Positions 1 to 18,718 of a stretch of DNA of 64,000 nucleotides are shown here, in pieces. Position numbers and translations under genes: made by a program. The notes beneath the pieces are model-generated. The model made no database searches. It had not been told where the DNA came from and worked only from the letters and a program-made list of their open reading frames with translations. The DNA is from Ciona intestinalis (taxonomy: Eukaryota; Chordata; Ascidiacea; Phlebobranchia; Cionidae), in the NCBI RefSeq assembly GCF_000224145.3, contig NC_020173.2:5140270-5204269 (forward strand), read 5' to 3'. Numbering within the stretch: the stretch's first letter is position 1; the number at the start of each line of letters is the position of its first letter.

Positions 1-95
1 AATTAAACAAATTTAACGCTGATACATTCGTCTACGGTTTTATGTAACATTTGCTCCAATACAGTTTTTAATTTGAACGCATATTTTACTTTCAG

Positions 96-1780
96 CAATT
101 CAATGTTATAACTGCAACGGTGCCTCCAGCAACACGGAATGCAATGCCAATCCTGTACAAACATGCTCTACTGGTGACGATGTAAGTTTGTATTCATATT
201 TCGCATGTATGCTATCAGTTACGTTTGATAACTTATAGTTGGGGTGTAAGACATGTTTTCATTATCTTTTCTCATACTATTTGGTAGTAAACAAAGAACA
301 TTTATTATAAAACGGCAGTCCCGCAACTCAAAAAGAGCTTTGTTATTTGTTTAAAACACGGTCAGGAAATATAGATTTAATTGCTAACGGTATATCCCTT
401 TTTACCCCACAGTACTTCATATGCGTTAATGAGGATATACTTATTCGTCCATAAAGTTTAATGTTTGTGAGTAAATCCATGAAAAACTCTGCAATTTCCC
501 GAAAATCTAATTTAAAGGCATATCGACTCGTTGTGTGAAGTCAAACAACTGACTGTAACCCATGCACATGCATTTTAAAGTCACACTGTGTATTTTTTAA
601 CCAATTAATTAATCCAGTACCATTTCAGGGCTCCTGTATGAATGAAATCCGGTTGCAACGATGCGGCGCAAAACAACGGTTGCAACGATGCGGCGCAAAA
701 CTCGGTGTGTTATTATTGTTGCCAGGGTGATCTATGTAACTTGAGTGAGGATGCGAAAAGTAAGTTAATACTCAATTCATTGACTACCAACTGCAGTTGG
801 TTTATAGTTCTGTGGGGTAAGATGGGACACCTCTTTGAATGTTCTTTGTTAACTTTACCAAATTGGACAAGAAAATGAAAACATGTCCCACCTTTCCCCA
901 TCCTACTATTTTTTAAAGTTTAAAAGTTTCCTATCCGATTGTCATTTTGTTTATCAGTAGGATTGTAATAAATGAATATATATGTTTTCATGGTAGAGCA
1001 ACGACAATCGTTATTATACGGATGTTCTATTTCATACACCTCGTTTACGAGTTATACTCCGCTTACGAGTTATACCACACATGTAACCCTAGGGTTAACA
1101 ATAAAAGTTTGACTTTCTTTGCCGATTTAAATTCATGGTCTTACACCACTTCCCAGTAGTGCAATGGTCTTGCATTTGTGAGAAAAGCGCCTTTAATTTC
1201 CACAATATATAGCCATAACAGACTATTGGTATGAATTTTTCGTGTGTGACGTAACTTCCGGTGATGTATACACCCTCTAATATAGAAATACGACGTAGTT
1301 TGTTTCCATGATTCATTATATTGTATCACACACTATGTGTATTGTTATAAGTTGCCTATTTTGGTACACCTTGATTACATGCACAAGCAATATTACCACC
1401 GTCCATAATCATTATTAACATTTCCGGTAAGTTGTATATATGGACCTATAGGATTCATAAGATTTTTTTTAAATAGATTAAATATGGAACGCTTCACGAT
1501 TAGTATAGGAATTATAAGGATTGGTTACGGCAGCCCCGCTTTTTCACTGACGCGCTTCCTAACGCTTTTTATCCAGAGCGTGTTTTAACAACTGTTGTTT
1601 CTCTGCTCATCATTTGTTTTTATTTTGAGAGAGTAGGGGGTGTTAAATATCTTGCCTTAAAACACACACGTCCACAATGGTAGCAGCGAGTAGCCTTGAA
1701 GCCGTAACCTCTAGATACATCTTTTTTTCAGATACAGGCGTGACTACGCCTACAACAACTACAACAACAACAACAGCTTT

Positions 1781-1820
<40 letters not shown>

Positions 1821-1845
1821 CTTGCAACAAGCACAATACATGCGA
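96..1845 (+). CDS. Partial LU-domain (Ly6/uPAR-like) protein with Thr-rich exon; frame broken
   Basis: Three exons are visible: 96-181, 629-759 and 1732-1845, each bounded by AG and GTAAG-type sites. The first encodes CYNCNG and further Cys. The second begins GSCMNEI and ends CCQGDLCNL, the closing signature of a three-finger LU domain. The third is almost all threonine. LU proteins are secreted or GPI-linked, so an extracellular role is inferred. The 5' end (signal peptide) lies before the window and no terminal exon was identified. The start of exon 2 (in phase with exon 1) and its end (DLCN) are in different frames, so there is a 1-base indel around 640-652. A 27-base unit is also duplicated in tandem at 651-677 and 678-704. 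This could be a sequence error, a polymorphism or a decaying gene. Confidence 0.55.
234..416. mobile_element. MITE family A copy
   Basis: Family A is ~190 bp with ends like TAGTAGGGTGGGGAAGATGG and the reverse complement, and TA at the borders. This copy, in the LU-gene intron, is full length but diverged at the left end. Confidence 0.7.
803..909. mobile_element. MITE family A, internally deleted
   Basis: Both ends are present (TGTGGGGTAAGATGGGACAC and CCCCATCCTACTA) but about half the interior is missing. It starts ~40 bases after the LU exon 2 donor. Confidence 0.75.
985..1090. mobile_element. SINE fragment
   Basis: Part of the tRNA-derived SINE family (CAACGACAATCGTTATTA, TTTCATACACCTCG, TTACGAGTTATACC), in the LU-gene intron 2. 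Confidence 0.7.
1655..1716. mobile_element. SINE head fragment
   Basis: TCCACAATGGTAGCAGCGAG and CCTTGAAGCCGTAACC match the tRNA-like end of the SINE. It lies 16 bases before the Thr-rich exon. Confidence 0.6.
1750..1821 (+). repeat. CAA/ACA trinucleotide tract inside the Thr-rich exon
   Basis: An almost pure ACA/CAA run encodes polythreonine in the third LU-gene exon. Such tracts change length easily, so the Thr count may vary between alleles. Confidence 0.8.
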
Positions 1846-2622
1846 GTAAGTTTATAGCTTTCCCCATAACATTTTAAAAGGTCAATAATAGGCGTTGTAA
1901 ACTATACGACGGTTTAAGTACAAAGTAATAAAACGAAGTAAAACTGTAATCTGTTGGTTAAGGTGTTATATCAAAAAACTACAGAACTACGTTACAGTGT
2001 TACCACAGAAAAAAAGGTACAGAATTACGTTAAGGTGCTACCATAGAAAAAGATGTACAGCATTAAATTGCCTTTTTTAATCATTTTGTAACCTTTAAAA
2101 TGCCGGGGTCGCAAAAGTACACAGCGCCTTCAAGTCACGTTTCTATTATAAATTAACTTAGAATACCACAAAATAACTTTTCTTCGTGTGTTTCTAAGGT
2201 TAAAGGGTTTCACAGGATGCTACTACCATTTAGCTGGAAGGAAGTGTGAAAGAAAATAGCTATTGTGACGTAAGAAAGATTTTAGCATGCCCAAATCGAA
2301 TGTGAGTCGTGACTTGTCACTTCTGTGACGTAACACAGCAAAATGCCGTGTAACAAAGTGTAGCGTTATGACACAAAGGAAAGGTACTGTGATTCATAAC
2401 TGACGTGAAATCACCCCGAGGTCACAATAGACCTGTGTCACGTCATAAGCGAGATTGACATGCATCCACGAGAATGCAATAACACCGTAAAAGGAATGAA
2501 GGAAAAAAGTTAACAGCCAGCATAAAACCAAACATCCAGAGCCACAGCAGTTTAAATTAGATGAGACAATACAGTAACGTATACAAGTATAAACTACAAG
2601 TGAAGAATTATTTTAGTTTATA
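1846..2622. other. Non-coding interval before the GH9 gene
   Basis: No exon is supported here. The last 500 bases have many short GTGACGTAA and TGACGTCA-like words and should hold the GH9 promoter. No clear TATA box was chosen. Confidence 0.4.
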
Positions 2623-10152
<7,530 letters not shown>

Positions 10153-10216
10153 GAAGCGAACGTTCGTCACAAATTCGTTAACAAGTTTATGCAGATTTTA
10201 AGCGAGATTCCAATTT

Positions 10217-10237
10217 AATAAAACAAATGCAAATAAA
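10217..10237 (+). terminator. Poly(A) signals of the GH9 gene
   Basis: Two AATAAA hexamers (10217-10222 and 10232-10237) follow the TAA stop by 65-85 bases. They fit the 3' end of the endoglucanase mRNA. Confidence 0.7.
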
Positions 10238-10821
10238 ATATCGTGTGCATTACTTTCAGCAGATAACTGACAATTAACGTACAGTTGTAACTATTGCAGT
10301 CAATTTAGTAGAGCATGTGAAAATTGCTATGTTTGTTGAACTCGCAGTAGTCATGTGGATCCTTTTTTGTCGAACAAAATTATATCATGGTAATCACTTA
10401 CGTGTCCACTGTTTAGCGCTGCCAAGAAAATCTTTTCGCGTATCCGATCTAAGTACATACGAAATTACAACGCGAGGATAAGTTTGCTGTTTTGTGTTTG
10501 CGTTTACATTAATTTTTACAATATATTGAGCGACAACGGTTTCGTTTCAGAAAAAGTTTAATGTTATATGTTTGTGATAGTGATTGCTTTTGGGCTATGT
10601 TAGTTCGAAGTGAGAAACAATTTGATAGAACAGGTTTTTAACATATCAGATAGACTGGCAAACTGCAGTTGCACGGTTAGGCGTTTGAGTTTTTTGCGTG
10701 TGTGAATAATAAAGACACGGCATAGTGAGTATTTTTTTGCAATGTTGAATTGCTCATATGTTATTTTTTCTACTTTTAGTGGACTCTGCTGGACTGTTAG
10801 TTATTACAGAGTTGCATCATC
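10238..10821. other. Intergenic/promoter interval before SF3B2
   Basis: No repeat or coding exon was recognised. The 3' part should hold the SF3B2 promoter and 5' UTR. Possible 3' splice sites end at 10779 (TACTTTTAG) and 10809 (TTATTACAG), from a small 5' UTR intron or a spliced-leader acceptor. Confidence 0.45.
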
Positions 10822-12954
10822 ATGAAAACTTTATATGAATTGAACCAGTTAACTGTCCACGACTTAAGGCAGCAGTTGGACAGACTTGGAATTCCTTCTG
10901 ATGGAAGAAAAAGTGAATTGGTCAACAAACTGCTTGTATATTATGAGCAGGTTGAAGGCGCTTATCCACAAGAGATTGAAGAAGCTGAGCCTCCTGCTCC
11001 TGGTGAAGAAGATAGCGTTCATGTTGATCTTCCTGTTGCTCTGGAGAAAGTCCTCGCGTATAAAAATGAAAGAGCAAAACAGGTTGGTGTCTCGAATGAA
11101 GAGATGAAAAAAGCAATGTCTGGAAGTCCTCAGCTGGAGAAGCAGAACACGAAGAATGCTGAGAAGTTGAAATTGGAAAAAGCAAAGTCACAGCTTCTGA
11201 ATGGAGCAGCTATTGCCGGTGGTGAAAAAGAATCTAAAGAAGATATACTTGCCACACAAAGGAAGCTCAAAAATAAAAAGAAAAGAGCAAAAAAGAAGAG
11301 ACGAAAAGCGGAGCTTCAGGAAGAGAAAAAGAAAGAAGTTGAAACTGATCCCGCTCCTGCAGATGATGAAGAAGATGTGGATGCTGATATTGAGTACGTG
11401 ACACAAGATCCAAATTTCAACGATCCTCATTTGTTTGTGTTTAAAAAGATTTTCCAAGCATTTAAAATCGCCGAGGAAGTCGAAAAAATGAAAGAAGCGC
11501 CAGAACCTGAAAGTACAATGAATAAAGCAAAAGCTGTGGAAAAGGTGAAGGCATTCGGAGCTGGAAGCAGTGATGAAGACAGCAATGCTGAGGACGATGG
11601 TAAACAGAAGTTATCTAAGAAAAAACTGAGAAGAATGAACAGATTGAGTGTTGCTGAACTAAAGCAGTTGGTCACCAGACCTGATGTTGTAGAGATGCAT
11701 GATGTAACTGCCCAAGATCCACGTCTGCTTGTGCATTTAAAGGCATCTAGGAATTCTGTGACAGTTCCTAGGCATTGGTGTTTCAAACGAAAGTACCTGC
11801 AGGGTAAAAGAGGATTTGAGAAGCCACCTTTTGAGCTGCCGCAATGTATTAAGAACACTGGTATTATGGAAATGCGACAAGCTTTGCAAGAGAAGGAGGA
11901 CCAGAGGACACTCAAGACTAAAATGAGAGAAAAAGTGAGACCAAAGCTGGGTAAAATTGATATTGACTACCAAAAGTTGCACGATGCCTTTTTCCGTTAC
12001 CAAACTAAACCCAGAATGACCACACATGGTGATTTGTATTATGAAGGTAAAGAATTTGAAACTCGCCTAAAAGAAAAGAAACCTGGTAACTTTTCAGATG
12101 AGTTACGCTTAGCCCTTGGAATGCCAGTGGGTGAACAAGCTACCAAAATACCCCCACCCTGGCTCATTGCAATGCAAAGGTATGGCCCACCTCCCTCTTA
12201 TCCAAACCTAAAGATTATGGGACTTAATTGCCCTATACCAGAAAGTTGTTCATTTGGGTATCATGCTGGTGGTTGGGGAAAGCCACCTGTTGATGAGATG
12301 GGAAGACCTTTGTATGGAGATGTGTTTGGAACTCAAGCAGGAGATTTTTCGCAGCGGGATGAAACAGATGACATTGATAAATCTGCTTGGGGAGATTTGG
12401 AGTCTGAGAGCGAAGAGGAGTCTTCTGAAGAGGAAGAGAGTGAAGGAGAAGAGAAGATTCCGGATGAAACTGGATTTGTCACACCAGCTGAGAGTGGAAT
12501 GATCACTCCAAGCGGGATTTCCTCTGTTCCAAGTGGGATGGAGACCCCAGACATGCTGGAGCTCAGGAAACGAAAGATTGAGGACGCAATGGAAGGAGGA
12601 GACACTCCACAACTCTTCACCGTGTTGCCTGAGAAATCTGCTGGTGCAGTGGGTCGTAACATGATGGCTTCCGCTCACGTTTATGACGTAAACGCAACCA
12701 GGCGACCTGTGCTTTCTGCTGGAGTGGCAGATATTGAGAGCGTAGAGGTTGCCCTCAATCCTGAAGAACTGGAGCTTGATAATGTTGCCATGGCTGCTAA
12801 GTATGAGCAGAGGGTACGTGAGCAAGAGCAAGTGCAGAAAGAAGACTTCAGTGATATGGTCGCTGAGCATGCTGCGAAACAAAAGAAAAAGAGAAAGGCC
12901 CAAACACAAGACACTAACAGATCAACAAAAAAATACAAAGAATTCAAATTTTAA
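10822..12954 (+). CDS. SF3B2: Splicing factor 3B subunit 2 (SAP145), single exon
   Basis: One uninterrupted 710-codon frame. Residues ~8-42 form a SAP motif (LTVHDLRQQLDRLGIP). Residues ~100-290 are acidic/basic low-complexity sequence with a strong Lys/Arg patch. The DUF382 core starts at ~293 (PRHWCFKRKYLQGKRGFEKP) and the PSP Pro-rich domain at ~443 (PPPWLIAMQRYGPPPSYPNL). An acidic, then Lys-rich tail ends the protein. SF3B2 is part of the SF3b complex of U2 snRNP, binds SF3B4 and helps fix U2 at the branch point, so it acts in the nucleus. Human SF3B2 is longer (895 aa), mainly at the Pro-rich N-terminus. The gene is intronless although neighbours have many introns. It heads a run of three co-oriented genes. 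Confidence 0.95.
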   Translation: MKTLYELNQLTVHDLRQQLDRLGIPSDGRKSELVNKLLVYYEQVEGAYPQEIEEAEPPAPGEEDSVHVDLPVALEKVLAYKNERAKQVGVSNEEMKKAMSGSPQLEKQNTKNAEKLKLEKAKSQLLNGAAIAGGEKESKEDILATQRKLKNKKKRAKKKRRKAELQEEKKKEVETDPAPADDEEDVDADIEYVTQDPNFNDPHLFVFKKIFQAFKIAEEVEKMKEAPEPESTMNKAKAVEKVKAFGAGSSDEDSNAEDDGKQKLSKKKLRRMNRLSVAELKQLVTRPDVVEMHDVTAQDPRLLVHLKASRNSVTVPRHWCFKRKYLQGKRGFEKPPFELPQCIKNTGIMEMRQALQEKEDQRTLKTKMREKVRPKLGKIDIDYQKLHDAFFRYQTKPRMTTHGDLYYEGKEFETRLKEKKPGNFSDELRLALGMPVGEQATKIPPPWLIAMQRYGPPPSYPNLKIMGLNCPIPESCSFGYHAGGWGKPPVDEMGRPLYGDVFGTQAGDFSQRDETDDIDKSAWGDLESESEEESSEEEESEGEEKIPDETGFVTPAESGMITPSGISSVPSGMETPDMLELRKRKIEDAMEGGDTPQLFTVLPEKSAGAVGRNMMASAHVYDVNATRRPVLSAGVADIESVEVALNPEELELDNVAMAAKYEQRVREQEQVQKEDFSDMVAEHAAKQKKKRKAQTQDTNRSTKKYKEFKF

Positions 12955-13217
12955 AATGTTTTGTGCTCTGTGCTGTAGAAATTAATATTATGAAACGACA
13001 AAGTACTGTTATTTAGATCTGGTAAATATTACAATAAGGATTTTTTGGTTTTGTGTCAAATATTTCTGAATCGTATATTTCATTGCTGTCTCTGCAATCA
13101 TAAGAAATTGTAAACCTTCCGCTTTTTTCGTAAAATGAATCTATTGTAATAGTGCACACTGCACCCACTTACGTTGTACCAAGTTATCAAATTGTCTTTA
13201 ATGCCATAAATTTTTTT

Positions 13218-13220
13218 CAG
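13218..13220 (+). promoter_or_regulatory. 3' splice acceptor before ELP3 ATG (candidate trans-splice site)
   Basis: A T-rich tract ending TTTTTTTCAG stands 61 bases before the ELP3 ATG and 266 bases after the SF3B2 stop. No obvious donor was seen in the short gap. A spliced-leader acceptor between operon genes is a reasonable reading. Confidence 0.5.
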
Positions 13221-13281
13221 AGACGAAGTGGTAGCTTTTCAACCATTAATTAGGGTTTGTGCTTTTATAATCTGTCATAAA

Positions 13282-15254
13282 ATGGGAAAGGCAACGGAGC
13301 CAACAGCTTCCCAAGCTGAACTGCTTGCAATTTCTACTGCTGAAATTGTGCGTGTTTTAATTGATGCCCATGACTCGGGGCAAGACATTAATTTAAACAA
13401 ACTGAAAGGAAGAATTTCATCGAAACATGGCTTGAAATCTCAACCAAGACTTACAGACATTATAGCGGCTGTTCCACACCAGTATAAGAAGTCACTTCTA
13501 CCCAAACTGAGGGCAAAACCTGTCAGAACTGCCAGTGGGATAGCAATTGTGGCTGTTATGTGCAAACCTCATAGATGCCCACATATAAACATGACCGGTA
13601 ACATTTGTGTGTATTGTCCAGGAGGTCCAGACTCTGACTTTGAGTATTCAACACAGTCTTACACAGGATATGAACCCACTTCTATGAGAGCAATACGTGC
13701 CCGTTATGACCCATTTTTACAAACCAGGCACAGAGTTGAGCAACTGAAACAGCTTGGGCATTCAGTGGATAAAGTCGAGTTTATAGTCATGGGGGGAACT
13801 TTCATGTCATTACCTGATACATATAAAGACTACTTTATAAGGAATCTGCACGATGCCCTCTCAGGCCACAGGAGTAATAATGTAGAGGAAGCTGTTAAAT
13901 ACAGCGAGAGAAGCCGCACAAAATGCATTGGTATAACCATCGAAACAAGGCCAGATTACTGCCTCAAAAAACACCAAAGTGAAATGTTAACATACGGGTG
14001 TACGAGACTTGAAATTGGTGTTCAAAGTGTGTACGAGGATGTAGCACGTGACACTAACAGAGGACACACAGTTCGTGCTGTATCAGAGTCATTTCAAATT
14101 GCGAAAGATTGTGGTTTCAAAGTTGTCACCCACATGATGCCAAACCTGCCTAATGTTCGCTTAGAAAGAGACATTGAACAATTTGTTGAGTTTTTCGAAA
14201 ACCCAGCCTTTCGACCTGATGGTCTTAAAATATATCCAACGTTAGTAATTCGTGGAACAGGTTTGTATGAGTTGTGGAAAACTGGTCGATACCAGAGTTA
14301 TCCGCCTTCTACATTGATTGATTTGGTTGCTAAGATTCTTGCTCTTGTTCCCCCATGGACAAGAATTTACAGGTAAATATTATTAAAATAATTTTTAGTT
14401 ATTTATTCTTTTGAATTGGGATAATGATATTTAATATAACATGTGTGTTCCCTTTAACTAATTGGTTGCAGCAATGAGCCAATTTCTGGTAAATGAATGT
14501 AACTGTCTTATTCAAGGACATATGCATCAATGGTGGCAGCATTGGGCCCTGAACTCAGTATCCCCAGTGCTCTAACTGCTCAGTCATAACTCATAACACC
14601 GGACAAATATTACTTGTACTGGAAAGATTATAATATGATCATGACAATACATTGCTATAATGTCCATTAAAATCATGTGTATGATTCTGTTCTTGCAGAG
14701 TACAAAGAGATATCCCAATGCCACTGGTATCATCTGGAGTAGAACATGGTAACTTAAGGGAATTGGCTCTTGCAAGAATGAAAGATCTCGGCACCACATG
14801 CAGGGATGTTCGTACTAGAGAGGCCGGGATACAACAAATACATCATAAAGTGAAACCATACGAAGTTGAACTGATAAGAAGGGACTACACAGCAAATGGT
14901 GGCTGGGAAACATTTCTTTCATATGAAGACCCAGAGCAAGATATTTTAGTCGGGCTTTTGAGACTCAGAAAATGTTCACAAGAAGCTTTTCGGCCTGAAT
15001 TGAAAGGCAAGGGTGCGTCCTTGGTACGCGAACTGCATGTTTATGGTAGTGTGGTTCCTGTGAGTTCTAGGGATCCTGCTAAGTTTCAACATCAAGGGTT
15101 TGGGACTTTGCTGATGGAGGAAGCAGAGCGTATCGCTCTTGAGGAACATGGATCGTCTAAACTTGTCGTTATCTCAGGAGTGGGCACGAGGAACTATTAC
15201 AGGAAACTTGGTTATGAGTTGGATGGTCCATACATGTCAAAGAACTTGATATAA
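13282..15254 (+). CDS. ELP3: Elongator complex catalytic subunit ELP3
   Basis: Two exons, 13282-14372 and 14699-15254, join to 548 aa (human ELP3 is 547). The radical-SAM domain carries Cys99, Cys109 and Cys112 in [17 protein letters not shown] at the same spacing and numbering as I recall for human. The C-terminal GNAT-type domain shows [21 protein letters not shown]3 uses SAM and acetyl-CoA to build the carboxymethyl-type modification on wobble uridine 34 of tRNAs as part of the cytoplasmic Elongator complex. An in-frame ATG lies upstream at 13228. The 13282 start ([13 protein letters not shown]) is preferred because it matches the family length. The single intron holds a SINE fragment. Confidence 0.96.
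14495..14590. mobile_element. SINE fragment
   Basis: In the single ELP3 intron; GAATGTAACTG end plus part of the tRNA-like head. Confidence 0.5.
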
Positions 15255-15461
15255 ATTTTAATTTTATGTGCAATTGCTGTGTATGTGTAAAGCGTTTTGT
15301 AAAAAAAGTTCTGTTTTTGATTTTGGTGTCAACATTTTTTGGGGTTGTTAGTTTAAACTGTTATTGTATTTCAAGATTAGTTTGCAATCATGTTATTAAC
15401 CTTATCAGTAAATCACAGTCCATTTATAGGGCTGTCATTAAAATACATTGCATGTTGTTTG

Positions 15462-15464
15462 CAG
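15462..15464 (+). promoter_or_regulatory. 3' splice acceptor before THG1L ATG (candidate trans-splice site)
   Basis: TTGTTTGCAG ends 8 bases before the THG1L ATG and 210 bases after the ELP3 stop. Its placement next to the start codon is what a spliced-leader acceptor of a downstream operon gene would look like. Confidence 0.5.
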
Positions 15465-15472
15465 GGCTGGTT

Positions 15473-18400
15473 ATGGTCAGATCTCTTTTGCGTAAATCTG
15501 GTTTATTACAAAACACTCTGAAAACACTACCATACAAACAAGTGATGACACACAGCCAGTATGATTATGTGAAGTCATTTGAAATACCAGACCCATGCCT
15601 GCCCAACTGTTGGCCCGTTGTAAGAATCGATGGCAAAAACTTTCATAAATTTTCAACGACGCATAACTTTGAAAAGCCGAATGATGATAGAGCGTTAAAG
15701 TTAATGACTGCAGCTGCTACCTCAGTAATGGACTTGTTAAATGACATTGTACTGGCATATGGGCAAAGCGATGAATACTCTTTTGTGTTTAAAAAGAAGA
15801 CAAAAGCATACAACAGAAGATCAAGGTATTTTTAAGTGAAGAACAATTTTTGGTGTAAAATAAATTTAACAGTTTAGCCATCATTTAAATTGAATAAATG
15901 TAAGTAACAGGTTTTGTTTCGTTCACCCCCTGCCTACTTTTAAGATGCCATGTGTGTAACTTTATGCGTGAATCACCTGCAAAACTTATGCTTTCAATGT
16001 AATATACTGTGTGTTACTAACAAATACGGTAACTTCCCATGCTCACAAATACCCTATATACATAACTATTTATACCCTACTTCAAATTCATAATATTCCA
16101 CATCTTTCACCAGCAAACTTTCTTCTGTGGTTGTCTCACAATTCTCCACATCTTATGTTTACCATTGGAAGAAATATTTTCCCGATCTTGAACTACAATA
16201 TCCTCCTGCATTCGACAGTCGCTTGGTGCTTTACCCAAGTGACAAAAATTTAAGAGATTATTTAAGCTGGAGACAAGTTGACTGTAAGCTGCTTCGTAGA
16301 TTTTTATTTGTTATATTAGGAACTGGAAAGTCTAGTCTGGACTCTTGTTTTTTTTACTCCTATTCACCTAGCACAGTGGTTAGCATGTCCTCCTCTAGTA
16401 AATAGTTTATGTGTTTGAAGCTCAACACTTAACAGCAACTGCTCCAACCCGGTGGTCCGTTATTGGTTGTCTAAATTATCAACAAAAAATAAGAGACTTA
16501 ACTTATAACAACTGACATTGCCCTTTCATGTTAGGAAAATGAAGTGTCATACTGTCATTTATTTCTTCATCCAGTGTGCATGTGTTTTGCATTGCAGTTA
16601 TACCTCTGATAAAACAAAACAAACAGGTTTTTATTCTTCCAGGCCACATAAACAACATGTACAACTATTGCTTCTGGAAGCTTGTACAGTCAGGGTTAAC
16701 ACATGTGGAATCTCAAGAAAGGCTCAAGGTAAAAAAAGCTTATTTTTACTTGGTTCAAACTATGATAGTTTGTGTTTTCATTAAACACTCAGTAGCTCAT
16801 ATAGCTCCCCTAAAAAGTTAATTAAAACTTAGCGATTTTACTATGACAAATTGTTTACTTGAATTGTGTAAATGAATTAACAGGGTATAAGTTTATAATC
16901 TTTGTGTGTGGGGCAAGGACAGTCATTATAATGTGGGTCTCGAGCCTGTAAGTGTAAACTCTGGGCTAGAAGCATACATGCAAACCACTCTGCCACATTG
17001 CCGGTTTAAAAGTTGGATGTAATTATGAGTATGAGCAACATGTTAAGTTCTACAAAGTCGAAAAAAAAGTTTTTGTTTTTTTTTGTTATGAAAAGTATGT
17101 TGTGTAATAAAACATTCCCATATGTGCTTAAAAAAGCGATTCTTGTTTTTGCCATCCAGCGGTAGGGTTTTTATTTAAAACTTTGACACTAGGTGCCAGG
17201 CAAGAGATAAAAGTTTGTCGTATGTAATAATTCATGTCAGACAGCCGATATAGGTTTGAATTTTTTCTCTTTACAGAACACACTGCTGTCTCTGTTATTG
17301 CATGCACGCGCTGGCTAAGGCATATAATCCCCCGGCAAAAAATGATCGACTGTTTCAAACCCTTCTACGGCACAAAACGCACTTTATCTCGGCGGCGCTG
17401 TGCGTTTTTGTCGGCGTTGCCAAAACAAACGTCAGCGAACCTACAGGCCTTATTTGGCGCACCGGGAACACACTTCGCTTTGTTTGGGCACACCACGTGC
17501 CATGTGCAAAGTGCGACCAGTAACCCCAGCCATGAAATTTCCAGTTGTCTGGAACCCGTACCAGCACGGCCGGGATATCATACTGACTTTGTATTTTGAC
17601 AACCTTAGTCAGTTCCTGTCGTTGAGCAATCCGTTATCACACCCTTATTCACCAATTACTAACCGCTTCTAACGGTTAAGCAATAACGAGCGATTTATAA
17701 GTGTATCACCGTTCTCATTTATTTTAGGGGATGCAACAGCCCTACTTTTTACCCCACCACCTTTTATCTATAGCGTGTTATTTTGCTGTTAATTCCTTTC
17801 TTTTCGTTGTTTATGCTTTTTGCTATAGTTTTCGAAGAGATAAATAAAAATTATATTATTTTTTCGCAGGGTACTCTGTCTGGAGATAAAAACGAACTCC
17901 TGTTTTCTCAGTTTGGCATCAACTACAACAATTTGCCTCAATTGCACCGGAAAGGAACAGTGATAATACGTGATAAGGTAATGACAAGATCTTGCTGTTA
18001 TTTCCTATGAAAGGTTCATTGTAAAAGCCGCTTTCGAAAGTGTTTTTTAATTTTCGGTAACCTTTCCATATTAGGTGTTCACGTATATGCGAGTAAATAT
18101 AGATTCGTTCGCATTTTGCCTGCAGTAAAACTAAATTGCCTATTGTGGCCGAAACGTGTATGACGTAACCTAGCTCATATTCTGTATTGTTCGTAGCCAT
18201 GACATGGGCCGCCGACCTCTTTGCTTGTGTCTGTACAGACGTCATAAAATGCTAAATACTATTTGCACAGGGGCTTGTGCGGTATCGTCACGATACGTAA
18301 TTAGGCAAACTTGGTCGGTGTACCGTGTGAAACATCTCATTATTATAACATACATCATCAAAATGTTTGCTCTTATATTGCATTCACCTTGAAAAAGTTG

Positions 18401-18718
18401 TAAATTTTGAAATGTGCGTCACAATTTGATTACCCTGATGTTTTCGAGCAATGAGACTCAGATATCTTTTTTGATCACGTAGACGTGCGGTAGTGGGAAC
18501 CGCGGCCGGATATTGAATTTCTCAATCGTAAAATCGTGAACAGAAAACTGTTTTTCGAGCTGTTTTTTTACATCGAACTTTATTGTTGTTTTTAGTCTGA
18601 AAACGGCGACTGTACGCCTGGAAAAAATGGAAAAGACAAGGTCGCTGTCGTTGCTCTTAACACTGACATAATCGGAAAGCAATTCTGGGAAGGGAGGCCG
18701 CATTTGCTCGCCGGGTGA
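15473..18718 (+). CDS. THG1L: tRNA-His guanylyltransferase
   Basis: Five exons, 15473-15825, 16114-16283, 16643-16728, 17870-17977 and 18596-18718, join in frame to 279 aa. The N-terminal ~25 residues are basic and look like a mitochondrial presequence; a second Met follows at [10 protein letters not shown]. The catalytic core shows [11 protein letters not shown] with metal-binding Asp53, then QSDEYSFVF, and later [29 protein letters not shown] and RKGTVI. All are THG1 family blocks in order. The enzyme adds the extra G-1 to the 5' end of tRNA-His, needed for HisRS recognition. The last exon is short and ends shortly after [10 protein letters not shown], as in human. Intron 3 is unusually long (1.1 kb) with a GC-richer middle. 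Confidence 0.93.
16362..16490. mobile_element. SINE head with A-box-like start
   Basis: In THG1L intron 2. GCACAGTGGTTAGCATGTCC followed by CTCCAACCCGGTGGTCCG. Confidence 0.6.

Noticed and set aside
1643-1867. Antisense poly-valine frame over the CAA tract
   Set aside because: It is the reverse complement of the Thr-rich repeat and has no splice or start support.
12250-12909. 219-codon antisense frame inside SF3B2
   Set aside because: Opposite strand of a strongly conserved coding region, with no recognisable product.
17234-17599. 121-codon frame in THG1L intron 3
   Set aside because: No homology recognised and no good flanking splice pair; it lies in an intron proven by THG1L phase.
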